From assembly GCF_008370325.1 (NCBI RefSeq), contig NZ_VNIP01000015.1:156964-220963 (forward strand): DNA of 64,000 nt, given 5' to 3'. Source of the DNA: Martinezella tropici (GTDB lineage Bacteria; Pseudomonadota; Alphaproteobacteria; Rhizobiales; Rhizobiaceae). The translations under genes and the position numbers were made by a program. Shown piece after piece: positions 48,860 through 56,413 of the stretch; the stretch's first letter is position 1, and the number at the start of each line of letters is the position of its first letter. The notes beneath the pieces were generated by a model. It did not search any database. It was not told the DNA's origin and saw nothing but the letters and a program-made list of their open reading frames with translations.

Positions 48860-49990
48860 ATGAGCGAGAGCTTTCAGTTTCAATTGAAGAAGACCGATGG
48901 CGGCGCGCGCCTCGGCGAAGTTTCCATGCCGCGCGGCACGATCCGCACGCCGGCATTTATGCCTGTCGGCACAGTCGGCACGGTCAAGGCCATGTATCTC
49001 GACCAGGTGCGCGAAAGCGGCGCCGATATCATCCTCGGCAATACCTATCATCTGATGCTGCGCCCGACGGCCGAGCGTGTCGCCCGCCTTGGCGGCTTGC
49101 ACGAGCTGATCCGCTGGCCGCATCCGATTCTCACCGATTCCGGCGGTTTCCAGGTGATGTCGCTCTCCGGTCTGCGAAAGCTGGACGAGCAGGGCGTCAC
49201 CTTCAAATCGCATGTCGATGGCAGCCTGCATCATATGTCGCCCGAGCGGTCGATCGAGATTCAAGGGCTGCTCGGCTCCGATATCCAGATGCAGCTTGAT
49301 GAGTGCGTCGCCCTGCCGGCGACGCCGAAGGAAATCGAGCGCGCCATGGAAATGTCGCTGCGCTGGGCGGAGCGTTGCAAGGTGGCTTTCGGCAACCAAC
49401 CCGGCAAGGCGATGTTCGGCATCGTCCAGGGCGGCGACATTCCGGAGCTGCGCGTCCGTTCCGCGCAGGCGCTGAGCAGTATGGACCTGAAGGGCTATGC
49501 CGTCGGCGGTCTTGCCGTTGGCGAGCCGCAGGAGGTCATGCTGCGCATGCTCGAGATTACCTTACCCGAGCTGCCGACCGAGAAGCCGCGTTATCTCATG
49601 GGCGTCGGCACGCCCGACGATATCCTGAAATCCGTAGCCCGCGGCATCGACATGTTCGATTGCGTGATGCCGACCCGCTCTGGCCGTCACGGTTTGGCCT
49701 TCACGCGCCGCGGCAAGGTGAACATCCGCAACGCCCGCCACGCGGAAGACATGCGCCCGCTCGACGAGCAGTCGAGTTGCCCGGCTTCGCGGGATTATTC
49801 CCGCGCCTATCTACATCATCTCGTCCGCGCCAACGAAGCGCTCGGCGGCATGCTGCTTTCCTGGCACAATCTTGCCTATTACCAGGAGCTGATGCAGGGC
49901 ATCCGACAGGCGATCGCCGAAGGCCGCTTTGCCGATTTCATGGCCGAGACGCTGGAGAACTGGGCGAGGGGCGATCTCGAGCCGGTGTGA
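48860..49990 (+). CDS. tgt: tRNA-guanine transglycosylase (two expected zinc cysteines replaced)
   Basis: Exchanges guanine 34 for preQ1 in His, Asn, Asp and Tyr tRNAs; 376 residues. The catalytic region DSGGFQVMSL and QLDECVALPA, and the GGLAVGEPQEVMLRML substrate pocket, are intact. The usual zinc ligands are C-x-C-x2-C plus His. Here the aligned stretch is SSCPASRDYSRAYLHHL followed by SWHNLAYY, so only the middle Cys and the His remain. The gene is otherwise normal, so this may be a lineage trait. It follows queA and precedes a coupled 48-residue ORF. Confidence 0.95.
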   Translation: MSESFQFQLKKTDGGARLGEVSMPRGTIRTPAFMPVGTVGTVKAMYLDQVRESGADIILGNTYHLMLRPTAERVARLGGLHELIRWPHPILTDSGGFQVMSLSGLRKLDEQGVTFKSHVDGSLHHMSPERSIEIQGLLGSDIQMQLDECVALPATPKEIERAMEMSLRWAERCKVAFGNQPGKAMFGIVQGGDIPELRVRSAQALSSMDLKGYAVGGLAVGEPQEVMLRMLEITLPELPTEKPRYLMGVGTPDDILKSVARGIDMFDCVMPTRSGRHGLAFTRRGKVNIRNARHAEDMRPLDEQSSCPASRDYSRAYLHHLVRANEALGGMLLSWHNLAYYQELMQGIRQAIAEGRFADFMAETLENWARGDLEPV

Positions 49991-50136
49991 TGGCGGTCGA
50001 TATACAGTATGAAAGGATCAAGGCGGCGGGTCATGAGATCTGGCGGCCGCCGACTGCGATCCGTGGCGGATGGCTGCTTTACTGCTTCGCGCCGGGCCGA
50101 ATCCTCATCGAGGTCGGTTGGCGACTAAGCGGTTAA
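49990..50136 (+). CDS. Small ORF coupled to tgt, 48 residues
   Basis: The ATG overlaps the tgt stop as TGATG, a typical translational-coupling arrangement. The protein is MAVDIQYERIKAAGHEIWRP, then a stretch with PPTAIRGGWLLYCF and a basic end. It has no signal peptide and no known domain. Expression is inferred only from the overlap and from sensible codon use; it could be a short spurious frame. Confidence 0.5.
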   Translation: MAVDIQYERIKAAGHEIWRPPTAIRGGWLLYCFAPGRILIEVGWRLSG

Positions 50137-50432
50137 TCCGCATGGTAAATCCTTTATTATCGATTGATTGCTATCTTGAACGCACATCGTTTTGAACTGG
50201 CTGGAACAGGCTTGCCGCGGGCAATCTCTGTCTTCAGCCGTGTCTCACAATGAGCTTTTCGATAATAAAGCATTGGGAAAAATAACGAATCGGAATAAAC
50301 GGTCCTTCCACCACTGATGCATTTCATTGGCTGATTTGATTGCATAACGCTTGGAATTTTGAAAAAATCCGGCTAAAACGCATTCTCTTGATCGATAAGG
50401 GCTGTACTACCGAAAATAGGAGGCACTTGCCG

Positions 50433-51323
50433 TTGAGGGCGCAACGTAAATTCGGGGCATGTCTTTCAGGGCTATTGGTTGTCGGTCTAGCGACCACCAG
50501 CTGCACGACGACGCAGAAGACGACCCCCACCCCCAGCAAAACCACCAAGCCCATTCGTGGCGCTAAAGTAACGTACAATTACACGATCAAGGACAAGGAC
50601 TGTCTCGAACGTGCAATGTACTTCGAATCAGAGCGTTCCGACCCCAGCGGTTATATGGCCGTCGGTACGGTCATAATGAACCGGCTGACCTCCGGAGCCT
50701 ATCCGCCCACGATCTGCGGCGTCGTTTCCCAGGAAAAGCAGTTCGCGCCGGGCGTGATGACGAGGGAAGTCAAGGATCAGGCGAAGTCGGATCTTGATGT
50801 TGCTGCCGCCGCGATCCTGCGTGGCGAACGGCATCCCCAGGTGAAGGACGCAATGTTCTTCCATACCGAGGGCCTGAGATTCCCCTACGACAATATGCAC
50901 TACGTCGCTTATGCCGGCGGCAACGCATTCTATGAGAAACGTGGTCGGGATGGCGAATTGCAGACGCCTGCGCCGCTTCCGGCCTACGAGGTCGCGATGA
51001 ATTACGTGCCCACGCAGGGTGCGCCGCAATCTCCATTCGTTCTGCCGGAAACGCAGCCAGCGCAATCGGCTTCGTCCGTTATGGCCTTCACGCCTGTCTC
51101 GAACCCGATGGTAACGATGCCGCAGAGCGCCGTTGTCATCCCGGCTGCGGTTCCGATCCCGACGCCGGCGCCGACGAACATGGCGATTTCCGGACCGCTT
51201 TCAAATGACGACACGACGTTCACCAATACGCCGGTGCCCGCTTCGACCGTTGTCATTCCGCAGCCGCGGCCGGAATTCGACGGCAACACGCCGGCAGGAA
51301 ATTCGCTTAGAATTCGCGGCTAG
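50433..51323 (+). CDS. Cell wall hydrolase, SleB-like, probable lipoprotein
   Basis: Start chosen at TTG 50433, nine bases after AGGAGG. It gives a signal with a lipobox (GLLVVGLATTSC, Cys as acylation site), so the protein is probably anchored to the outer membrane. The SleB (Hydrolase_2) catalytic domain spans about residues 60-180: CLERAMYFESERSDPSGYMAVGTVIMNRL (the Glu residues are the expected catalytic ones) and FHTEGLRFPYDNMHYVAYAGGNAFYEK. A long Pro/Thr-rich C-terminal region follows, ending in RPEFDGNTPAGNSLRIRG. It likely trims peptidoglycan. Its stop codon is the first base triplet of a RIME-like repeat. Confidence 0.88.
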   Translation: MRAQRKFGACLSGLLVVGLATTSCTTTQKTTPTPSKTTKPIRGAKVTYNYTIKDKDCLERAMYFESERSDPSGYMAVGTVIMNRLTSGAYPPTICGVVSQEKQFAPGVMTREVKDQAKSDLDVAAAAILRGERHPQVKDAMFFHTEGLRFPYDNMHYVAYAGGNAFYEKRGRDGELQTPAPLPAYEVAMNYVPTQGAPQSPFVLPETQPAQSASSVMAFTPVSNPMVTMPQSAVVIPAAVPIPTPAPTNMAISGPLSNDDTTFTNTPVPASTVVIPQPRPEFDGNTPAGNSLRIRG

Positions 51324-51425
51324 AGCATTTCCAAGAAAAGTGCGCAGCGGTTTTCCGTCCGGAATGCATAGGGAAACAAAAAGACAGAGCGTTTTCGCGA
51401 TTCGAAGAAAAGCGGAAAGGCTCTG
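51321..51425. repeat. RIME-like rhizobial intergenic mosaic element
   Basis: About 105 bases with two imperfect palindromes. The first (AGCATTTCC ... GGAATGC, 51324-51367) is centred on a GAAAA/TTTTC core; the second is AGAGCGTTTTCGC ... GCGGAAAGGCTCT at 51386-51424. I recognise this sequence as a common rhizobial intergenic repeat, and its length fits RIME1 (108 bp). The first three bases are the stop codon of the SleB-like gene. Confidence 0.78.
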
Positions 51426-51450
51426 GCAAGACCTGGCTCAAGCCTTCGTG

Positions 51451-51483
51451 CAGCGCGTCTCTCCTAACGAGGCGCGCTGTTTT
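51451..51483 (+). terminator. Terminator after the SleB-like gene and RIME-like repeat
   Basis: CAGCGCGTCTC (51451-51461) pairs with GAGGCGCGCTG (51469-51479), with one G-T pair and a seven-base loop, followed by Ts. The repeat was apparently inserted between the gene and its terminator. Confidence 0.85.
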
Positions 51484-51503
51484 CATTTGGGTTGAGCAGT
51501 TGT

Positions 51504-51926
51504 TTATATGCCTTCGCTCGTCGTTTTCGATAGAATCTGCACGCCATTGATCTTGTAGCTGCCGTCAGGCTGACGAGTTATCTGATAGATCGCCGTCCAG
51601 TCCTTGTCGTCGGTGCCAGTGATCAGCACCTCCTGATAGACGACCGCGCCGTTGTCGATCGCGCTGCTCTTGCCGAATGCATAGTTGCCGGGGTGGTAGA
51701 CCGGCTGATAGCTCTTCTTCACCATGGCGAAGAAGCTGTCCTTGTCGGGAAAGAGCGCCTTGATGCCCGGCGCGGCGAAGGAATAGGCCGTCGCCGCGTC
51801 ATCGTGCAGAAAAGCTTCGATCTGTTGTTCAATGAGGCTCTGTGCCGTTCGTACCGGATCGTCTGCGCGAGCGGCCGGTGCGAAGGTGATGCAGCAGAGA
51901 AAAGCGGCTATGAAGAAAGCGCGCAT
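51504..51926 (-). CDS. DUF4864 domain-containing exported protein
   Basis: A 140-residue protein with a Sec signal peptide (MRAFFIAAFLCCITFAPAARA) and a mature NTF2-like part: VRTAQSLIEQQIEAFLHDDAATAYSFAAPGIKALFPDKDSFFAMVKKSYQPVYHPG ... IYQITRQPDGSYKINGVQI. This matches the DUF4864 family, whose function is not known. It is on the same strand as the synthase gene that ends 58 bases upstream. Confidence 0.88.
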   Translation of the reverse strand: MRAFFIAAFLCCITFAPAARADDPVRTAQSLIEQQIEAFLHDDAATAYSFAAPGIKALFPDKDSFFAMVKKSYQPVYHPGNYAFGKSSAIDNGAVVYQEVLITGTDDKDWTAIYQITRQPDGSYKINGVQILSKTTSEGI

Positions 51927-51983
51927 GTTCGACCCCAGCCATATGGGAAGAGCATAACGCGCTTTGATATCAAGCAGAAGCGG

Positions 51984-53249
51984 TTACTGCCAGCGGCGGA
52001 AGAGGGCGCTGGCGTTGACGCCGCCGAAACCAAAACCATTGGAGATCGCATAGTCCATGGCCATCGGCCGCGCTTTGGTACTGACAATGTCAATACCCTC
52101 GGCCGCCGGATCCGGGTCCTGCAGATTGCGGGTCGGCGGAGCGATCTGGTCGCGCAGCGCCATGATGGTGAAGATCGCCTCCATGCCGCCGGCGGCACCC
52201 AGAAGATGACCGGTTGCGGCCTTCGTGCCACTGACCGCGATCCCGCCATCGCGGCCGAAGACGGTCTTGATGGCTTCCATCTCGCCACGATCGCCGACCT
52301 GTGTCGACGTCGCATGTGCGTTCAGATGCTTGACCTCGGCCGGTGAAATTCGAGCCTGGGAAAGGGCGGCAAGCATGGCCCGGCGCGCGCCATCGCCGTC
52401 TTCCGGACCGGCGGTCATGTGATAGGCATCGGCGGCGGTGCCATAGCCGACGAGCTCGGCAAGTGGCGCCGCGCCGCGGGCAAGCGCATGGTCCAATGTC
52501 TCGATGACAAGCATGCCGGCGCCTTCGCCCATGACGAAACCGTCGCGACCGTTGTCGAAGGGGCGGGAGGCTTCTTCCGGCCGGTTGCTGAAGCCGGTCG
52601 AGAGCGCGCGTGCCGCCGCAAAGCCGCCGAGGCTCACCTTGTCGATGCAGGCTTCCGCACCGCCGCAGATAGCGATATCGGCTTCTCCGGCGCGGATCAG
52701 TCGCGCGGCATCGCCGATCGCCTGGACGCTGGCGGCACAGGCCGTGACCGGCGCGCCGAGTGGTCCCTTGTATCCGTAACGGATACTGACCTGGCCGGCG
52801 GCGAGATTGACGAGGAAAGATGGGATGGTAAAGGGCGACAGTCGCCGGACGCCCTTTGTTTCCGCTGTGCGCACGGCGTCCGCAATGGCCGGAAAGCCAC
52901 CGACGCCCGATGCGATCACCGTCGCCGTCCGCTCCAGATCGCCAACCTCCGTCGGCTGCCAGCCGGCCTGGAGGATCGCTTCCTCGGCTGCCGCCATGGT
53001 GAAGAGGATGAAGCGATCCATTTTCTTCTGGTCTTTGACGGGCACGTAGCGATCGGCATCGAAGCCAGCCTCGGGATCTTCTGCACTATCGGGAACGACG
53101 CCGCCGATCTTGGCAGCGAGATCGCCCACCATCTCCTCGGGCAGCAGCCTGAGACCGGAGCGGCCCTCGACCAGCCGTTTCCAGCTTGCATTGACACCCA
53201 CGCCCAGGGGGGAAACCAGTCCCATGCCGGTGACGACGATACGATCCAT
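51984..53249 (-). CDS. fabF: Beta-ketoacyl-ACP synthase II (FabF family)
   Basis: Condensing enzyme of fatty-acid elongation, 421 residues. The Cys-His-His triad is seen as Cys171 in VTACAASVQA, His312 in LNAHATSTQVGD and His348 in KAATGHLLGA, with the GEGAGMLVIE loop. There is no acpP or fabZ gene beside it, so it may be a paralogue of the main FabF, possibly for special acyl chains. The neighbours are an HxlR regulator on the same strand (17 bases away) and a DUF4864 protein. Confidence 0.93.
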   Translation of the reverse strand: MDRIVVTGMGLVSPLGVGVNASWKRLVEGRSGLRLLPEEMVGDLAAKIGGVVPDSAEDPEAGFDADRYVPVKDQKKMDRFILFTMAAAEEAILQAGWQPTEVGDLERTATVIASGVGGFPAIADAVRTAETKGVRRLSPFTIPSFLVNLAAGQVSIRYGYKGPLGAPVTACAASVQAIGDAARLIRAGEADIAICGGAEACIDKVSLGGFAAARALSTGFSNRPEEASRPFDNGRDGFVMGEGAGMLVIETLDHALARGAAPLAELVGYGTAADAYHMTAGPEDGDGARRAMLAALSQARISPAEVKHLNAHATSTQVGDRGEMEAIKTVFGRDGGIAVSGTKAATGHLLGAAGGMEAIFTIMALRDQIAPPTRNLQDPDPAAEGIDIVSTKARPMAMDYAISNGFGFGGVNASALFRRWQ

Positions 53250-53266
53250 GTCTTGCTCCTATTATG

Positions 53267-53773
53267 TCAGGCGTCGAAGCCCAGAAACCATGCTTTCATC
53301 TGGGCGATGCGTTCATGAACAGCATCGTCGGCTGCCGGTCCCGGCACGAGGATCGTGTCTTCGGGTTGGAAAGTGCGGCCGGTAACGCGGTCGATGAGAA
53401 GGGGGTCGCGATCCTCACCGGTATTGGCGTCGGTAAGCCGCACGGCGACCTCTTCTGGAGGCAAATACCGGTTGCCCCAGGTGAAAAGCGCCATGAGAAC
53501 CGGAAAAAAATCCCGGCCCTTGTCGGTCAGCACATATTCGTAACGCGGCGGCCGCTCGTTATAGAGGCACCGCTCGAACAGGCCTTCATCGGTCAGATGC
53601 TTGAGCCGGCGCGTCAGGATGTTCGGCGCAATCCCAAGACTCTTCTGGAATTCGTCGAACCGGCTCAAGCCCTGCAGTGCGTCGCGCAGGATCAGAATGC
53701 TCCACCAATCGCCGACGCTTTCGAGCGCACGGGCGGCGGGGCATTTGAAGGTGCTGAAGCTGGTTCTTTGCAT
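53267..53773 (-). CDS. HxlR family winged-helix regulator
   Basis: Redox- or ligand-sensing regulator of 168 residues from ATG 53773; an in-frame ATG at 53791 is less likely because it would sit against the operator. The HxlR core is FKCPAARALESVGDWWSILILRDALQGLSRFDEFQKSLGIAPNILTRRLKHLTDEGLFER, with a C-terminal extension of about 60 residues (PPEEVAVRLTDANTGEDRDPLL...) found in the longer subgroup. A 25-base palindrome lies 20 bases upstream. It is between the FMN reductase and FabF-type genes, all minus strand. Confidence 0.92.
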   Translation of the reverse strand: MQRTSFSTFKCPAARALESVGDWWSILILRDALQGLSRFDEFQKSLGIAPNILTRRLKHLTDEGLFERCLYNERPPRYEYVLTDKGRDFFPVLMALFTWGNRYLPPEEVAVRLTDANTGEDRDPLLIDRVTGRTFQPEDTILVPGPAADDAVHERIAQMKAWFLGFDA

Positions 53774-53792
53774 GGGCAGGGCAGATAGCATG

Positions 53793-53817
53793 AGTAACTA
53801 GCATTATGCAAGTTACT
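53793..53817. promoter_or_regulatory. 25-base palindrome, probable HxlR operator
   Basis: Arms AGTAACT (53793-53799) and AGTTACT (53811-53817) enclose GCAT-T-ATGC; the dyad is centred at 53805 and only one position pair fails. It lies between the regulator start and the upstream reductase, as expected for autoregulation. Confidence 0.75.
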
Positions 53818-53878
53818 ATCGCGGACCTATATCTGCGCGAAGCTGGAACCCAATCTGTTGGTGCGGGATTCCGTTGCC

Positions 53879-54469
53879 TCAATAGGGAGGCGCCCTGCGG
53901 GCGCGCTGGTGTTTTGCTGCCTCGGTCCACCAGGCGAGATCATCGGCAAAACGGGGAAAAGCTTTCGCAAGGGCATCGCCTCCGCTCCCGATAGGTTTAC
54001 CGTCAATGTCCAATGCCGCCGAAATATTGGCGACGGCAAGCGTGCTCGAGATAACGACCATTCCCATCTCGGAAAGGGTGCCATGCCAGGAGACCGCCGC
54101 ATGTGCGCCGGAAAGGCGCCCGCCGGAGTAGCTGGCAATTGCCGCCGGGCGCCAAAACCACTCCTCAAGGTAATGATCTGTCAGGTTTTTCAGGCCGGGT
54201 TGCATGCCCCAATTGTATTCGCCCGTGACGAATATAAAGGCATCGGCACTCCGAATTTTTTCGGCAAGCCGCTCCATCGCCGGGGGAGCAGAACCTTTTG
54301 GGTATTCCTTATACATCCGATCCAGCATCGGCAGCCCAACATCTCTAGCGTCGATGAGCTCCACAGCATTTCCGCGCTGACGCAGGCTGGTTACGAGATA
54401 ATTCGCGAGACGGATGCCGGCGCGATCCGACCGGTAGGAACCGTAGAGAACCAGAATACTGTCGGTCAT
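53879..54469 (-). CDS. NADPH-dependent FMN reductase family protein
   Basis: Flavodoxin-like oxidoreductase of 196 residues. The N-terminal FMN-phosphate loop is VLYGSYRSDRAGIRLANYLV; FVTGEYNWGMQPGLKNLTDHY is the second flavin-binding region, and ASYSGGRLSGAHA is also conserved. It should reduce FMN or quinone/azo-type substrates with NAD(P)H. It is upstream of the HxlR gene and in the same orientation; HxlR regulators often control such reductases, so a link is likely but not proved. Confidence 0.92.
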   Translation of the reverse strand: MTDSILVLYGSYRSDRAGIRLANYLVTSLRQRGNAVELIDARDVGLPMLDRMYKEYPKGSAPPAMERLAEKIRSADAFIFVTGEYNWGMQPGLKNLTDHYLEEWFWRPAAIASYSGGRLSGAHAAVSWHGTLSEMGMVVISSTLAVANISAALDIDGKPIGSGGDALAKAFPRFADDLAWWTEAAKHQRARRAPPY

Positions 54470-54505
54470 TGTTGATTATGCCCCCACAGTTTTGTGCGAG
54501 ATACT

Positions 54506-56413
54506 CTACGTCCGTGACTCCACCGGCACCGAAGCGGAAACCTCTTCCTCCGGAATGTCGTCGAACGACGCATAATTGAGGTTATAGAGCTTCGAATAGA
54601 GTTTGCCATTCGCCATAAGCTGATTGTGGTTGCCGCTTTCAAGCAGCTGGCCGTTTTGCAGCACGATGATGCGATCGGCTTCGCGGATGGTGGCCAGACG
54701 ATGGGCGATGACCAGGCCCGTACGCCCTTCGAGCAATTTCACCAATGCCTTCTGGATCAGCATTTCGGTATAGCTGTCGATATTCGCCGTGGCTTCGTCG
54801 AGCACGAGGATCTTGGCATCGGCGACAAGGGCGCGGGCGAAGCTGACGAGCTGGCGCTGACCGAGCGAAAGACCGCCGCCGCGCTCGCCGAGAACGGCGT
54901 CATAGCCATCGGGCAATCGCATGATGAACTCGTGCGCGCCAACCGCCTTGGCGGCTTCGATGACCTCTTCCCGCGTCGCCTCCGCCTTGTTGTAGCGGAT
55001 ATTCTCGAGCACCGTGCCGGTGAAGAGGAACGGCTCCTGCAATACCATGGCGATCTGACGACCGAGCGAATCCTGGGTGAGGGACCGCACGTCGTGGCCG
55101 CCGACCAGCACCTGGCCCTGTTGTACGTCGTAGAAACGATGGATGAGTGCCATCGAGCTCGACTTGCCTGAGCCTGTGGGGCCGATCAGCGCCACGGTTT
55201 CACCTGGATTGACCCTGAAGCTGACATTCTTCAGCACAGGATGCTTGGGATTGTAGCCGAAAACGACGCTGCGGAACTCCACCGAGCCATCCATGTCCCG
55301 CGAAAGCTCCTTGGCGTCGGGCGCATCCTTGATATCGATCGGCACGTCGAGCACCTCGGTCAGCCGCTGACCGGAGGCCATGGCGCGCTGCATGACCGAA
55401 TATTGCATGGTGAGCGAGCGGATCGGGTCGAAGAAGCGCTGGATATAGAACAGGAAAGCGACCATGATGCCGACATCGAGCCTATGGTTCAGTACCATCG
55501 AACCGCCGACGATGATGACGATCGCCATCGCCATGCCGGTCAGCGTGTCGACGATCGGCACCATGATCTGCGCATAGCGTGCCGCCGTCAGATGCGCTTG
55601 AAGATTGGTATGTGCCTTGTCGTCGAAAAGCGAGAAGTTGACGCCTTGCCGATGCATGCCCTGGACGGCGCGCACGCCATGGATCGCCTCCGCCAGCGCG
55701 CCGCTGGTGACGGAGTTGGTTTCATGCGCATTCATGAAGGCGACGCGTGCCTTCGGCAGCCAGAACAGCCGCACGATGAACAGGATGGGCATGACGGAGA
55801 GCGTCAGGAGACCGAGCCGGAAATCGAGCGACAGCATAACGATGACGATACCGAAAAGCAGGGCTATGTCACCGACGGAAAGTACAGATGTTTCAAGGAA
55901 TTCCTGCATGGAGTTAACGTCACCCTGTAAGCGCGACATCAAACGTCCGACCTCCGTCTTATCCATGAAGGACAGCGAGACGCGCTGCAGATGCGCAAAC
56001 ATCGCACGGCGTATGTCAAACAGCACTTCTTCCGCGACCTGGCCGACGAAGGTTTCCTGCACATAGCTCGCCCCGTAATTGACGAGAATTGCCGCCGCGA
56101 AAATTGCCAGAGACAGCCAGAGTGCCGAGTAGTCGATAGCGCCGGGTGCCATCGCATTGTCGATCGCATGACGGATGACGAGCGGTATGATGATCTGCGA
56201 TGCGGTGAACAGCAGAACGGCCGCGACCGAAATATAGATCTGGCGGCGATAAGGGCTGACGTAGGCCCAGATGCGGCGGATGATCTTGCTGTCGAAGACC
56301 TTGCCGAAGATCTCCTCTTCGACGCGATGCGAGCCGACTACGGCGCGGGGAGGGCGACGACCATCCTCGCGCACGTCATTGCGCTCGGTTTCGGTGATTT
56401 CCGACATTGTCAA
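54506..56413 (-). CDS. ABC exporter half-transporter, catalytic Glu present (subunit 1)
   Basis: Fused membrane-ATPase half-transporter, 635 residues. The N-terminal six-helix exporter domain (about 40-330) is followed by an ATPase with Walker A GPTGSGKSS, Walker B ILVLDEATANID (catalytic Glu present) and a degenerate signature LSLGQRQL instead of LSGGQ. Its start overlaps the stop of the partner gene (ATGA), so it is the second member of a heterodimer with the 56410-58320 product. The substrate is unknown; multidrug or lipid export is typical. Confidence 0.94.
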   Translation of the reverse strand: MTMSEITETERNDVREDGRRPPRAVVGSHRVEEEIFGKVFDSKIIRRIWAYVSPYRRQIYISVAAVLLFTASQIIIPLVIRHAIDNAMAPGAIDYSALWLSLAIFAAAILVNYGASYVQETFVGQVAEEVLFDIRRAMFAHLQRVSLSFMDKTEVGRLMSRLQGDVNSMQEFLETSVLSVGDIALLFGIVIVMLSLDFRLGLLTLSVMPILFIVRLFWLPKARVAFMNAHETNSVTSGALAEAIHGVRAVQGMHRQGVNFSLFDDKAHTNLQAHLTAARYAQIMVPIVDTLTGMAMAIVIIVGGSMVLNHRLDVGIMVAFLFYIQRFFDPIRSLTMQYSVMQRAMASGQRLTEVLDVPIDIKDAPDAKELSRDMDGSVEFRSVVFGYNPKHPVLKNVSFRVNPGETVALIGPTGSGKSSSMALIHRFYDVQQGQVLVGGHDVRSLTQDSLGRQIAMVLQEPFLFTGTVLENIRYNKAEATREEVIEAAKAVGAHEFIMRLPDGYDAVLGERGGGLSLGQRQLVSFARALVADAKILVLDEATANIDSYTEMLIQKALVKLLEGRTGLVIAHRLATIREADRIIVLQNGQLLESGNHNQLMANGKLYSKLYNLNYASFDDIPEEEVSASVPVESRT

